A stretch of DNA of 64,000 nucleotides from NCBI GenBank assembly GCA_019722365.1, contig JADFUC010001850.1:1-64000 (forward strand), in the 5' to 3' direction. Position numbers and translations under genes: made by a program. Position 1 is the stretch's first letter. Each line of letters starts with the position of its first letter. Under the pieces are notes generated by a model, which made no database searches, had not been told where the DNA came from, and saw nothing but the letters and a program-made list of their open reading frames with translations. Shown here piece by piece: positions 48,840 to 60,739 of the stretch. Source of the stretch: Lithospermum erythrorhizon. Lineage: Eukaryota > Streptophyta > Magnoliopsida > Boraginales > Boraginaceae.

Positions 48840-49375
48840 GGTTTCCATCACCGGTGCCAATATTTATTCATTAAGATCCATGCCATTACACGTTCTTTTT
48901 ACTAGTTCTTTGGAGAGACGTTTCGTTAGCGGGTTTGCTAAGTTTTCTCCATACTTTAATTTACAAAAGTGATTACCCATTTGTTATCATCTCTCTCACA
49001 TAAGTATGTCTTATACTTATATGTCTTGAGTTTCCATTGTAGACATCATTGTAAGCTCAAGACAACGTGGCACTACTATCACAATGCAAAGAAATGACTA
49101 TCATTGGGTGGGGCCACAACTCATATTCACGTAGAAATTTTCTTATCATTACCTTCTTTTCTGGTACACAAGAGAAACATAAATTATGATTTCATGGTGG
49201 AATGTGCTATGCATGTTTGCTTCCTAGAAGCCCAAATCATTCTGCCGCCACCAATTGTAAGATCAACGGTTGTTGGCTGTCATCATTTAGAGTTAGCAAC
49301 ACGCGTGACCATCACTTCTAATACTGCCGGGGAAAGAGTCATTATACAATAAACTATATTCACTTATTTTCTTGA
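48840..49375 (-). pseudogene. copia RNase H fragment, 3' end of a minus-strand element
   Basis: Minus-strand translation with frame changes gives NWWRQNDLG, a WASRKQTCIAHST-like run (about 49215-49260), STMETQDI, a VREMITNG run (about 48980-49000), and LANPLTKRLSKELVKRTCNG (about 48885-48945). GG(A/R)..W.S.KQ..I..ST near the start, and a LADPLTK-type ending, are the standard C-terminal signature of copia RNase H. Stops and indels are frequent. The rest of the element is missing; on the right it stops near 49375, about 95 bp before a plus-oriented copia LTR. Confidence 0.75.
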
Positions 49376-49470
49376 GATAACTAAGTACTCTTTCTAATTT
49401 CTATAGCCTTCCAATGGTCCTCACTTGGACAACTAGTATACCTTGACAACTTGTTTACTGCATATGTTAT

Positions 49471-50425
49471 TGTTGAAAATCAATGAATATTGGTTTCTAT
49501 AATTATGCTTTCATTCTTCTGATGTTATATGATTCGTTCTTGGTTCGACTAAATGAGATTACATAACTAAATGTTCAATAATAGTAGTATGGTACTAGTC
49601 GGGATCTCATAATATTAGGGATATGCGGATTGCTAGATCCCATGCATAATCGTTATAATAATAATGGTTAATTATATTATTATCTGAGATCTTTATTATC
49701 TATTATAGAAGGTCCTGCAGTGATGGTGAATTATATTCATGTGAAATTAAACAATACTTGCTAAATTGAGAGTTGATTGCAATCAATGAATATTCTTAAT
49801 TGAGAATTTTACATTAATAGTGTAAAATACAAATTGGATAAACCGAATTAATTAACTAGTTAGTTGAATTAATTCAATCGTTAGTTGAACTCGTTAGTTA
49901 CTTATTAATAACTTGTTGGTGTTTAATTTACTTAACTGTTTAATTAAATTAAACAATCGGCTCATTAACTAAACGGGTTAAGTTATCGAATTAATTAGAG
50001 AACCTCTATATAAGTAGGACTTATTAGGTTTTTATTTCATAACACAAAAAAACCAAAACCACAGCCCCCCGAACTTCGACCGCCCACTCCCCTTGAGGAG
50101 GCCAAAAAATATCAAGTGCAAGAATTGAAATTCTTGCTTTGATTATTTTATTTAATCTCTCACGTATTCTAGAAAATCCAAGTATTGAATTCAACTCATC
50201 CTGGTGTGGATCAACTAGAGGCATTGCAATTCCTGGTGCTAAGCTATTGGAATTTAAAGGAGGCTTCGTGAAAGACTGTTGGTGACTATTTTCCGCTGCA
50301 CTCTAAGTACTCTGTTATTCATATATTGCAATATATGTTTTAGGTCTGATGTTTATGATAATTAAATTGATCCTGGTATGTTATTTGTTTAAAGTTTTAT
50401 TCAAAATATGCATATAATCCTTTCA
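49471..50425 (+). mobile_element. copia LTR, plus orientation
   Basis: Runs from TGTTGAAAATCAATGAATAT (49471) to ATAATCCTTTCA (50425), 955 bp. This agrees in ends, length and landmark order with the minus-strand LTR at 55866-56829 (964 bp). A TATATAA box lies at 50007-50013. Directly after the LTR, TTATCAAAAGC (50429-50439) resembles the TATCAGAGC core of the initiator-tRNA-Met primer-binding site, so this is a 5' LTR. Confidence 0.85.
50007..50013 (+). promoter_or_regulatory. TATA box of the copia LTR
   Basis: TATATAA in the context CCTCTATATAAGTAGG, about 540 bp into the LTR. It is conserved in reverse in the LTR remnant near 9440. Confidence 0.6.
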
Positions 50426-51455
50426 GTCTTATCAAAAGCAAGTTTAATTTGTACTTGTCGATCTAGTATTTTAAATCATGTTTCATGAATTTATATAAAA
50501 AATTTATGTTTATATATTATGTAATCATATTATGAATTTTTTATGCCATATTTTTTGTAGATGTGTTCATATATTCAAGTACTTCAAAATTACATATTTT
50601 GATATTTTGATGATTCGCATAATTGTTTATTGATTTTGAAAGGTTTATAATTGTTTATAATCAGTTAATTAAAAATTAATTATGTTTAAAAGGCTTACAC
50701 TCAAATTTTTCAACACTAATGATTTCTTACAAAAACTTTATGTTACAGAGAAACGCTCACCCAAAATTTGGATTTTTTTGAATTTTTAAATATTTATTAT
50801 GAATTTCTGAGATTATAATATTTTAATAATTTGAAATTACATAATTGATTCTCTCTAATATATTTTTCAGAAATTATAATTGGATAATTTTAAAATATTA
50901 TGAAAAATTATTCCTGTGAAAATTAGAATTTTTTGAGTAGTTTAAAGCCCTCAAATGATTTTTCAATAGATTAAATTAAAATGTAAAATTGAAAATTAAT
51001 TACCAAAAACGAACACGCCACCTTGCGTCGGCTATCACCTTTCGGGGCGGTTCTGGCAGCCTTGGAAAAAGAACTTCTTCCTCTAAAAGGGAGGGTGGTG
51101 CGTGTCCGTGGGTGGCGGCCGTTGGCCGTCCATCCGTGCTCGGTTTGTGCGGCTAGGGTTTTTTGAAAAGCCCAATCTGATTTTAAACCCTAGTTTTAGT
51201 TTTTTAAAATTTTGGAAAATTCAATTTCGGTTTTTTATGAATAAATATCATATATTAAATTATGGTAATTGTAATTACCCAATTTAAGATTATTATTTTT
51301 AATTCAATTATCCCTTTCAATAATTAACATTTTAGTTATTTATTTATTAAAAGGATAAACATAATAATAATTATCTATTTATCGAATATGTAATAAATAT
51401 AATTACTTGTAAGTATTTATATTATTACATATTGATATCCATAAATAGGTTGATC
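50426..51455 (+). mobile_element. copia leader, truncated by the gypsy element
   Basis: Untranslated leader sequence that matches, in reverse complement, about 62300-63115 of the minus-strand copia element. Shared blocks include AATTAATTACCAAAA(A/T)CGAA then CACGCCACCTT (about 50997), AAACCCTAGTTTTAG (51185) and ATCATATATTAAATTATGGT then AATTGTAATTA (51247). The match stops at about 51455, where GC-rich gypsy sequence starts, so gag and pol of this copy are absent from the window. Confidence 0.8.
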
Positions 51456-52299
51456 GAGACGGTCCAACGGTGGGCCCTCGAAAATGGATCGAAGCGAAAC
51501 AAGAATCACCGAATAAATGAACCTAAACCCTGCGGGTGGGCTAGAATCTGGCTTGAGGATTAAAAAGGGTTGACTTGTCCCGCTTCATTAATAAGAGGAG
51601 AGTCGTTGGGGATTAACGGCTTGGTTCAACTCCATTAAGGTGGCAATTTAGATCGTAATTATTCGACCCTTGTGAGCCACAAATCGTGTCGGCAATAAAG
51701 ACCATCAGTACGACCCAGTGCTTGATTCCGGATAGACTATAAAAGATAAATCTTGAGGACAAATCAAGTAAGTTCACTTTGATACCCAATTCTCTTTCGG
51801 AAACTAAGCTCTTTCGATCATTTACTAGCGATCGTCGGACTATTGACCACCCTCCGGGAATGATGGAATAAACTTGAATAATCCGGTCGACCCGATCGTG
51901 GGAGGCATGCAGCCAGACACCGGCCGGTCAACTTGAAAGTCCCGGAGTAACCGTGGCAGAGGTGAAATCGCACCCCGAGGATGGCGGGGGTTATTAGAAG
52001 AACTTCTGGTACTTCGTAACCCGGCATGTCTTGAGAAACTCCCTTAGTTGAGGGAGGAACCCCAGTGGAAGTATCGTTCATCGAGGATGAGGAGAACCTA
52101 TACCATACTCCCGATGCGAAGGGAAAATGAGCCTCTAGCAGGGCAGCAAAGAAGTCATGACGCAAAGGCACGTGAGGCGGTAACCTCGGCTGCCCCCCAT
52201 GGATGCTATGGAAGCTTTGCGGCCCAGTGGATGCCTCGGCAAGTGGCGAGCAAGTAGGCGAGGACCAACACCGAACTAGGCTGAGGTACGCGCCTTTTT

Positions 52300-52840
52300 C
52301 ACGACATTCGGAGGCGATCATGCGGTGAGAATGAAACTCCCCTCGTTTACTAAATTCCCGAGGGAAAAGAGGCCCGGCCCCAGCGCATCACGGTTTCGGT
52401 CAGTGTCTTTCCATCAGCCGGACAGCAGGGTGTACTGCAGGACCTTTCCATACCGTCTAGCCGGCTTGGCGCTAAAATGGTTCAACCGGTTGCTAGATGG
52501 ATGCATTACATCTTCGAGGTACTCAAGAATCAGTTCACCGGAAAGACAAGGATGAGCACTACCTGATGACCATTAAGCAAAGGGAGACAGAGTCGATCGC
52601 GTCCTTTCAGGAGTGGTTTCAGACGAAGTTTAATTTGATACTTGGGGCCAATCCGAAGATGGGTTGTGATTGCGCTGTAGAAGGCTGCGTTTGAAGCAAG
52701 TTAAAGAGAAGTCGCTCACCGTAGGCGGCCCAGGACTTGGAGGAGGTCAACGAATGGTCCTACAAATGGGCTGGATCGGAGGCGGAGAAAAGAGCTGAGA
52801 AGGGGCGCGGGAAGCTACGGTAGGGACAAATTGTTGTGAA
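52300..52840 (+). pseudogene. gypsy gag
   Basis: Translation in two frames gives YCRTFPYRLAGLALKWFNRL with LDGCITS (52325-52555), then KDEHYLMTIKQRETESIASF with QEWFQTKFNLILGANPKMG (52497-52694). These correspond to the capsid region of plant gypsy gag proteins, which forms the particle shell. At least one frameshift lies between them and another near 52690. Confidence 0.85.
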
Positions 52841-53379
52841 GCCCGAGCCCAAGAGGCGAAGTGCCTTGGACAGGATCCGGGCACCCGATAGGGCCTACTC
52901 CGAGCCGACTTGCCAAGGGGTAGTGCCTTCTCGCGCCTCCAGGGGGATCCGAGGAAGCGGAAGGAGGTAAAGGAGGGGAAGATTGAGTACTTGACCCCTC
53001 TGAAAACCTCAGCCGGGAATGTGTTCCTGGAGATAGAGGATGCTTGGGCGTTGGCCGTGCCCGCCTCGGCCCGAAGACCCCACAAAGCAGAAAGGACATG
53101 GTAGAAGTCGCCAATACCACCAAGGATCATGGGCATATTGATACCGGCCGACTACCGGCTTTTGAAGATCGAGATAAGAGAAACTCATCTAAAGGGAGCT
53201 TGACTAAAGTTGTAATCCCTTGAGGAGACTTAGAATGTGGACAAACTGACTTTGATAGGAGACGGGTCAAGATCCCGAGGCGTTCCTCTAACATCACAAG
53301 GAGAGATTCGGCGTTATATCTAGAGCTGACGGAGGAGGATTAGGAGCGCTAGGCGGGCGTATGTCGGGACATTGCGTGG

Positions 53380-53565
53380 TAGCCAGCGTGGGCGTACGAG
53401 TTTCCGACTATCGTTCTTCAAGAAGGACTTTGAGGGGATAGAATGCCCCCATGAAGACCCATTGGTTATCACTCCGGTGATAGCAAACTTTGAAGTGGAG
53501 TGGAATGTTGAGTGGACACGGGCTCGATAGGCGTCACGTTTTACGGATGCATATCTAAGTTATGG
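53380..53565 (+). pseudogene. gypsy aspartic protease region
   Basis: LSFFKKDFEGIECPHEDPLV then ITPVIANFEVEW, followed after a shift by VDTGSIGVTFYGCI (GTG at 53512-53514). DTG(S) is the retropepsin catalytic triad motif, preserved here although the frame is broken around it. Confidence 0.75.
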
Positions 53566-54084
53566 ATGGCCAGAGGCGCGAGATATCCCGGGGGCCGGAG
53601 GGACCGAAGGATTGGAATGTATGCACCTTGGAGGTCCTGAAAGAAAGCCCCAAGAAGGGGAGGCCGCATGAGGAGATTCAAAGTATCCCGTTCGATGAAA
53701 GAGTGCAGCAAAAGTATTCAGGTGGCCTTGGCAGTGAGGCGAGCATGAGGCCATGCTTTCATTCGGGTCCTCGGGGAATGCTCCAGGGGGGCATATCTTC
53801 GTGGGAGGCTGAAAGATATGCAGGGAATTGGACTGGGAGGTGTCGTTCGGTACTGGCGTATGTTGGCCTCTTCTGAAGCCCGTCGGTGAAAGGACTACCG
53901 GATGAGAGGGAGAAGCCGTCAGGAGGAGGTGGAAAAAAGCGCAGGGGCAAAGGCAATTCGGGAACTCTTGAGGATGCATGCCGCATCGACAACACGGTGG
54001 GAGGATTGTTACCTCCCAAAAAATTGAGAGAGGTTGGTCGACTCTAGCTCACGGTACCTTGTGGTTCATTTATGGATTCTTTCG

Positions 54085-54640
54085 AGGTGCCGAATATTTA
54101 TGGCGGGAGGAAGATTTGGAGAAAGCCACATTTGTAATTGAGTATGGCATCTAATCTTTGGAAGGTCATGGGCCGGCTTGAAGAAGCAGCGAGCGTACCA
54201 GCGGATGGTAAGGTATTCTCGCCCGATTGGCATGGAGATACATGAGGATGACATGCTGCATCAAGAGTCGTAAGCGGCAGATCATGAGGCCAATATCGGG
54301 AGAGTTTTGATAACTTGCGAGAAGGTAGCATGAGCCGGCTTAGCACCGGACAAGTGTGTTTTTTAGGGGTGACCTTTGGAACATTCCTCGGATATATGTC
54401 GGCCGGCGAGGAATCGAGCTTTAATCCACGAAAAGATAGTGCAGAAGCCATGTAGAGTCCCTTGAGACCAGAAGAGCGCGGCGTTTAACGGAAGATAACT
54501 TCCTTGACTGGTTCATATCCAGCGCGAGGGGATCGGGAGTTGCTTTCTTCTTGAAGGCCATTAAGAAGGGGGATAGAGTTTGGATGGACTCGGTGTGAAA
54601 AATCATTTCGAAGGTTGGAAAGGGGCGTATCTACAGTCCC
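54085..54640 (+). pseudogene. gypsy reverse transcriptase remnant
   Basis: In mixed frames: EKATFVIEYGI (about 54116), a GLKKQRAYQRMV-like run (about 54176), a region aligned with the (Y/F)VDD box that reads HEDDML (about 54240-54257), a CVFRGDLWNIPRIYV-like run where plant gypsy RT has CVFGV..GKFLGYMV (about 54357), and RGIELNPRK (about 54408). The order agrees with gypsy RT fingers, palm and thumb. Many indels; not functional. Confidence 0.7.
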
Positions 54641-55290
54641 TACGGCTATTAAGCACAACCAGCTGAAGTCTTTCCTTCCCATCTAGCCGTCTCAGTGGCG
54701 CTTAGTAGTGTCCTCATCCGAGGAGAGGACAATGTCAGGCTAGTGTACTACACCGAATTTGGGTTATGAGAGGATTGAGGCAGTGTATCCCTTAATGGAG
54801 AATTGGTGTATGCCTTGATTGTTTCTGATATATTTTTGAGGCGCATCGGTAGAAATAGTCACGGCCCAGCAACTGCTGACAGATATTGGAAAATCGAGTG
54901 GTCGAGATTGGATAGTCAAATGGGTTATAGAACTAAAGTGAATTTGATCTCCCGGTATAAGTCACGAACAAGTCTCAAGGCCAAGCAGCAGCGAGACTTT
55001 ATGATTGGTGTAGCTATGAGCTTTGACGATGAGCACCAGTTAATCAAACTTGGTAAGAATTTTAGCGAACAAGGTCTAGTTGTTATAATATCTAGGCGGT
55101 GCGAGAAACCTCAGCGGCTCGTGGGCAGGAATCTATTGTGGTCTCCCGGGACGGTCACAAGATCGAGTCATACGAGATTCATCTTCCGATCGAATAATGG
55201 TGGTATGAAGCACTTGCCATGGTCTTCATTAGAAAATTCTTTTCGGGCGAGCACATCCGTATAAAAGACGGATTCTCGGTTGATGGTAGG
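54640..55290 (+). pseudogene. gypsy RNase H remnant
   Basis: AVSVALSSVLIREE (about 54690), YERIEAVYPLMENWCMP and VYALIVS (54803 onward), an RPDMSGR-to-VKWVIELK piece (54900-54945), YKSRTSLKAKQQRDF (about 54958) and a FDDEHQ-type run. These match the RNase H segment after RT in plant gypsy elements. Confidence 0.7.
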
Positions 55291-55639
55291 CCATGTGAAG
55301 AGCGATTCTTAAAATTGACGAGGCAAAGGAGACACTAGTAGGATACGCGGAGGTTCGAAATTTGGCCGAACTTTGCGTCTTGTCACATAGAGCATGTTTC
55401 TAGGAGAGAATCGGGGCGGATAGACTATCTCAGCCATGGCAGTATGGGATGCTCCCAATTCCACCACGGTATAATAGGTGAGAGGAAACCTTCGGATGAA
55501 AAGTAATGGATAATGCCTTAGCAGGAGAGTGCGGGGGGGCTGCGAACCATGATAACGAGCTATCATGGATGTCTTGAGAGCAGTCACTTCCAGATCCCGG
55601 TGGCCAACAAAATACAAAGGTAGGCTTGAGGTATACCTT

Positions 55640-55865
55640 GGCGGGCCGAGGTCTGTACGGAGGTCTCAGGAGCCCTCTTGAAGTGTGTCACTCGGGAGGG
55701 GAGGGCTAATGGCGGTCGAGATGCATGCGGGGAATATGCGGAAGCAGCATCAATAGGAGAAAACACGATGCGAAGATCTGCGATCGGGGAATATTCTTTC
55801 CATGCAGCCAGCCAAGGATGCCCCGGACCATGCGGAGATGCGACTCATGTCCAAAGGCATGCCGG
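55640..55865 (+). pseudogene. gypsy integrase N-terminal zinc-binding region, interrupted
   Basis: LLKCVTREE, then MAVEMHAGICG, then a degraded middle, then RRCDSCPKACR or, in another frame, GDATHVQRHAG. This is the H..H..C..C (HHCC) domain of gypsy integrase, with CDSCQ.HAG immediately before the break at 55865/55866. The catalytic core follows at 63673, beyond the copia insertion. Confidence 0.7.
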
Positions 55866-56829
55866 TGATGGAAAAATATACATATTTCAAATAAAACTTT
55901 AACCAAATAGCGTACCGAGGATCCAAATTTAATTATTATAAAATGAGATCTAAATAATATATAACAATATATTAATATCATAACTTATAGTCTTGAAATA
56001 AGTCATAACCTGCGTTCTTTCACGAAGCCTCCCCGAATTCAATGCAAGCTCTTTCAGGCGGTAGTGCCTCACAGTTGATCCACGCTATGAGGGTGAATCA
56101 TGTGCTTGATTTTGCTAGAACTAAAACAATGATTAGATTAAACAACACAAAGAATTTTAATTCTTGTGTTGGAAACTTCAGGGCCTCGATGGGGAGGGGG
56201 CATGAATATGGAGTGGTGGTGGTGGGTTTTTCTATTCTCATGAAAACCAAATTCATCCCACTTGAATATAGACACACCAAATCACTAATCAATACAACCG
56301 ATAACCGTTAAGCAGGCTTCGTTTAATTTAATTAACTCGTTAAGTAAATTAAAAATTATGAAGTTATTAATAAGTAGCTAACAGTTACTTAAGCTTAACT
56401 AATCGATCATTTAATTGAACTTACTACGTTAATTAGTCGATTTAATCAATTTATATTTTACTCCTACTTATTTCGTAAATTCTCGATTGAAATCTTGTTG
56501 ATATCCGATCAACTCTCCAATTAAACAAGCAGGTTTACTTTCATTCATGAAATAAAACTTCCCGATAATATTTATGTACAGGCTCGAGATAATAACAAGC
56601 GTATAATAATAATAATAATAAATGGCCATTATTATTATTATAACCGTCATGAAAAACTAACAATCTATCTAACCCTTGATATTATCTGAAACTACGACTA
56701 GTAATTACAATTACTAATATTAAACACTTAGTTTTAGTAATCTCATTTAACTAAACTAGTAAATGAATTGTTACAACAATTATCGCAACGAGCATAATTA
56801 TTGAAACCAATATTCATTAATTTCCAATA
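55866..56829 (-). repeat. 3' LTR of the minus-strand copia element
   Basis: 964 bp. The left end TGATGG is the reverse complement of ...CCATCA, and the right end is ...TTTCCAATA (TATTGGAAA on the minus strand, with TG changed to TA). It is similar throughout to the plus-strand LTR at 49471-50425, including the AGTTTTATTTGAAATATG block near its end and the ATAATAATAATAA run (56597). Confidence 0.85.
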
Positions 56830-56846
56830 CTCCCACTTTTCCTTGG
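56830..56846 (-). other. Polypurine tract of the copia element
   Basis: On the minus strand AAGGAAAAGTGGGAG directly precedes the 3' LTR start. This is the expected position and composition of the plus-strand primer for reverse transcription. Confidence 0.8.
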
Positions 56847-57599
56847 GCCGATTACTTTAAGATTCCTTTATTCGCGATCTTAGATCACGGTAACCATAAG
56901 TGTGTCGTGAAATACCCACGACTTTCTTTACTCCCATTGAGAGCAGCCTCCATAAACCAATCGGTCTGGCTTCATTGAGAGCTTTTTGAAGTCTATATTT
57001 TTATATCAAGGATGGATAAATTCATTATAATATATAAACTCAAGCGCTATCTTTCGCTATGTCGCTAAAATATACCATCATGATCAGCTTAAAGAGCGGA
57101 GCGTTTGACATAGTCAAAGCACACAACTCATATAACATAGATAGTTATATACGCAGGTCTAAGAATTGCTAAACTTAACAGTTCTAAGTAAATATCATAG
57201 GACACATATATACATATCTTCTATGATTTTGCAGCGGTCAATCCAGCTTCTCAGTTATGCAAACTATGACCAACCAAGATTGATTGGAAACTACAGGCTC
57301 CCTTGATCCAAGAAAATCGTCACCAATCAATTACTATGTTGGTCTTCAAATGCTAATTAAGCCTAAACTATCAACATCTTACCAAGGAGAATTTCTATCT
57401 TATGTTTCTAGGCTTAAGGAGGTTCTCTTGTCGACACTGGGGTGCCTCTCTAAAACTATAGATTAGCCTAACGGATTTCACTTTTCACTCACTTGAGGAT
57501 ACAACAGATTATATGTAAATTAAGACATATAAACACGTAAATATTACCAAGCGATGTATTCTGTAGAAACCGTAATATTCAATTATTTGTTTACATAAC

Positions 57600-58125
57600 A
57601 AGACAGATACAGTAGCTCCCATTAAACCTAACACCACTACGACATTTGTCTAAGATCAATGTTCGCTGCATGCTCATCATGCTTTGGCGTGGTAGTGGTT
57701 TGGTAAAGAGATTCGACTACATTAGTCTATGTTGCTATTTTTACATACTTTTCGTATCACCTACATTAAGCATATCTCTAATCGGTGTGCAGTGCGTGCT
57801 TGGTTGTGATGTGCCGGGTTTCCTTGGCGAGCAATGGCACCGTGTTGTCACACAACAATTCATTGTATATGCAGGCACAACTCAAGCTCGATCATGAATT
57901 TCTTAATCCAACGAAACTTAACTTTTCTAGGCGTCCGTCTTTGCGATGTACTTTCCAATTCTATAGTAGAATGTTTCTGATTACTCTATTTGGAACTTCT
58001 CAAGAATCTTGCTCCACCATTAGACAAAACACGTACCTAGAGTGGGAGCGGTGGTCATCTTGTGAGTGTGGCAGCATCGGTGTACCGGTAACAACCAACT
58101 CTTGTCTACACCAAATACCGAGGCA
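57600..58125 (-). pseudogene. copia RNase H
   Basis: Mixed-frame minus-strand translation shows a YTDAD-like start degraded to HRCCHTHKMTT, then STIELES, YIAKTDA, WIKKFMIELELCLHIQ, and HGAIARQGNPAHHNQARTAH (compare NGAIAQAKEP...H in copia elements). Several frameshifts; the neighbouring RT is in better condition. Confidence 0.65.
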
Positions 58126-58127
58126 TT

Positions 58128-59250
58128 TTAATTCTTCTCGAGATACTTCAAGATGCCCTTGGCTGCAATCAGAGTGGCTCTCGCTGGATTAACTGAGTAT
58201 CGGCTGGTAGCACTTAGTGCATATGACACATCAGGACGTGTGTATAGCATGGCATACATTATGGACCCTATAGCCAAAGCGTAAGGTATGCCCTTCATTT
58301 TGTTTATCTCGGCATTAGTGGTGGGACATTGTGACTTGTTGAGTTGAACTCCATGTCTCATGGGGAGATGACCCTTCTTGGAATCATTCATTCTGAACCT
58401 TTGCAATACCTTATTATATAAGTGTCCTTGCAAAGTCCAATTAGCCGATTTGCTTTATCTCGATGATTTTTTATTCCAAGAATATATTGTGCTTCACCTA
58501 AGTCCTTCATCAAAAAATATTTACACATCCAATCCTTGACTGAGTTTAGTAACTCTACATTATTTCCAATGATTAGTATGTCATCGACACACAGGACTAT
58601 AAATCTTATATAACTCCCACTCACCTTCTTGTATACACAAGATTCTTCTTCGTTTCTGGTGAATCCAAAATCTTTGATTGATTCATCAAAATGGAAGATT
58701 CCAACTGTAGGATGCTTTCTTGAGATAAATGGACCTATGTAGCTTACAAACCTTCTTAGGTCACTTTGAGACATAAAGCTTTGGAGGATTTGTACCATGT
58801 ACGCATCTTCCTCAAGGTTTTTCGTTCGGAAACTTGATCTTTATCCATTTGTCTATCTCGTAGTCATGGAATGCGACAATGACTAAGATTATCGGATGGA
58901 CTTAAGTATAGCCAGTGACTACGTTTTGATCATAGTCAATGTCATGAACTTGCTTGAAACCTATCGCCATGAGCCTTGCCTTGAAAATATGGACGTTTCC
59001 GTCTTTGTCATGTTTCTTCTTAAATATCCATTTACACTCAATAGGGCGAACCTCATTGGGTAAATCTAACAAGGACCAAACCTTGTTTTGGTACATCGAA
59101 TCCATCTCGGACTTCATGGCTATCAGCCATTTATCAGCATCTTTGCTACTCATTGCCTCCTCGTAAGAGGTAGGCTCGTCACTTTCAATCATGAAAGATT
59201 CGGCCTTATAGCGGTTTTGGTTCTTGATGATGCCAGTGGATCTCACAGGG
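58128..59250 (-). pseudogene. copia reverse transcriptase
   Basis: Three open stretches: 59246-58902 (MIESDEPTSYEEAMSSKDAD, then WLIAMKSEMDSMYQNKVWSL, then KARLMAIGFKQ), 58798-58388 (FGFTRNEEESCVYKKVSGSY, then FIVLCVDDILIIGNN, then YFLMKDLGEAQYILGIK) and 58433-58128 (MRHGVQLNKSQCPTTNAEIN, then GSIMYAMLYTRPDVSYALSA, then AAKGILKYLEKN). CVDD replaces the usual YVDD; the two Asp residues needed for catalysis are intact. The element makes cDNA from its RNA. Frame breaks near 58810-58900 and 58410 prevent a single protein. Confidence 0.88.
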
Positions 59251-59394
59251 TTGGTTCTTCTACAACTTCCTGTGAATCAAGAATTGGGTCTTCTATATAA
59301 GAAGGCACTAATTGTTGTGGGTGCTAAGTAGATCCCTACACTAGGTGTGTATTGTGATCGCTTCATCATCTTGAGTTTCCTCAAGATGAACACC

Positions 59395-60110
59395 TTAACT
59401 TCTAGTCCTTCTGGACAGATATTCCTTTTCAAGGAATGTTCCTAATCTAGCAACGAATATTTTATTCTCATGCTTCAGGTAGAAGTAGTAACCAACAGTT
59501 TCCTTTGAATATCCAATAAAGTAGCATTTATCAGACTTGGGCGCTAGTTTATCTCTTGTTAATTTCTTAAAGTAAGCTTTACAATCCCAAATCCTGAGAA
59601 AATCCAACTTGGGAGCCTTCCCCGAGCCAAATGCATGAAGCAGGTTTTTCTCTATTGATTTAAGTGGACATTTATTAAGCATTTGTCTAGCTTTGAGTGC
59701 ATATCCCCCAAAAATTAAGCGGTAGATCGGATAGGCTCATCATCGTCGAACCATGTCAAGTAAGTTCGATTTCTCCTTTAGGCTACGCCATTATGCTATG
59801 GCGTTCCCTACTGAGTGAGTTGTGAAATAATACCCCTTCTAGATGATTATTGAACTCATGACTCAAATATACTCCTCCTCTATCAAACCGAAGAGTCTTT
59901 ATAGTCTTCTTCAATTGGTTTTGTACTTCATTTTGGAATTCCTTATATTTCTCAAAGGATTCATGTTTGTGTCCCATCAGATACACATAATCATATCTAT
60001 TGTAATCATCAGTAAATGTAATGAAGTAATTATAACCACCTCTTGCAGATGTGTTCATTGGCCCACATAAATTAGTGTGTATGATCCCCAATAAATCACT
60101 TGCCCTTCAT
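59395..60110 (-). pseudogene. copia integrase catalytic core and C-terminal part
   Basis: 60091-59783 reads GIIHTNLCGPMNTSARGGYN, then YFITFTDDYNRYDYVYLMGH, then TIKTLRFDRGGVYLSHEFNN. 59682-59395 continues ACKAYFKKLTRDKLAPKSDK with CYFIGYSKETVGYYFY. Copia integrases have HTD(L/I)CGP and S/FDRGGEY as the first two acidic positions of the DDE triad. Here the first is HTN (Asp to Asn, codon complement at 60071-60073) and RGGE is RGGV. The third (ERRNRT...) is in a damaged stretch near 59760. Confidence 0.88.
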
Positions 60111-60119
60111 TGAATCAAT

Positions 60120-60440
60120 GAAGGGTGATTTGAGACATTTTGTCCATTAGGCAAGATTTACACTTGTCATTATGATTCATAATCGAGAGATATTCAAAAT
60201 GTTCCACCGGTGTGAGTTTTTTGATATGGTTCTCGTTTGTATATTTAATCCCTTGATACCATGGTATAGGTTTGAAGTTCTGTTAGGGTTATTCCTTTTA
60301 ATATTGTGTTATATTTCTTCTGATAGATGTCTAACATATAGACCATTTTGGAGAAGATACGATACCATATGTTATATGATTCTAGAGATCCCAAATGCAT
60401 TAGATCAATCAATGAAAAACCTTCGTTATTCAACAAATGG
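60120..60440 (-). pseudogene. copia GAG-pre-integrase region
   Basis: 60436-60245 reads GFSLIDLMHLGSLESYNIWY; further 3', a frame-broken run reads CKSCLMDKMSQ, matching the zinc-knuckle-like C..C part that precedes copia integrase cores. Confidence 0.6.
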
Positions 60441-60739
60441 AAATAATATTTCTACTAATACTTGAGGCACATAGTAAATACGTAGATCCATATCTCCTCT
60501 TTCGAGTCTTCTACTTGCACAGTTCCTATACATTGTGACAAAATATGAAAACCACAACCCGAGTGTCAAGCGCCCCACGAGTAGAATTAGAAGTTATGCG
60601 AACTTGATATCATATAAACCTATAGGGGCGAGAGTGGTTGTTAAACCATTCTTCCTATCTTCCAAAAACTTCTTGCCGGAGTCGACTTCCGGTGACCCAA
60701 TTTCCTAATAATGACAATTGTCCTCCTTTTGTTGTTCCA

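Larger units (their letters stand above)
51456..55865 (+). mobile_element. Ty3/gypsy retrotransposon, plus strand, left part
   Basis: GC-rich compared with its surroundings. Order on the plus strand: leader (51456-52290), gag, protease, reverse transcriptase, RNase H, integrase zinc finger. It stops at 55865 at the copia LTR end and continues at 63673. Gene order with integrase last defines Ty3/gypsy. Gag phrases (PYRLAGLALKWFNRL; LMTIKQRETESIASFQEWFQ) suggest the Tat/Athila side of the superfamily. Short ORFs on the opposite strand in this region are shadows. Confidence 0.85.

Noticed and set aside
51818..52321. 167-codon minus-strand ORF
   Set aside because: Antisense to the gypsy leader and gag in GC-rich DNA; no domain; the plus strand explains the region.
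53560..54019. Overlapping minus-strand ORFs of 139 and 86 codons
   Set aside because: Pro/Ser-rich shadows of the plus-strand gypsy polyprotein, with no domain features.
60172..60465. 97-codon plus-strand ORF
   Set aside because: Antisense shadow of the copia GAG-pre-integrase region.
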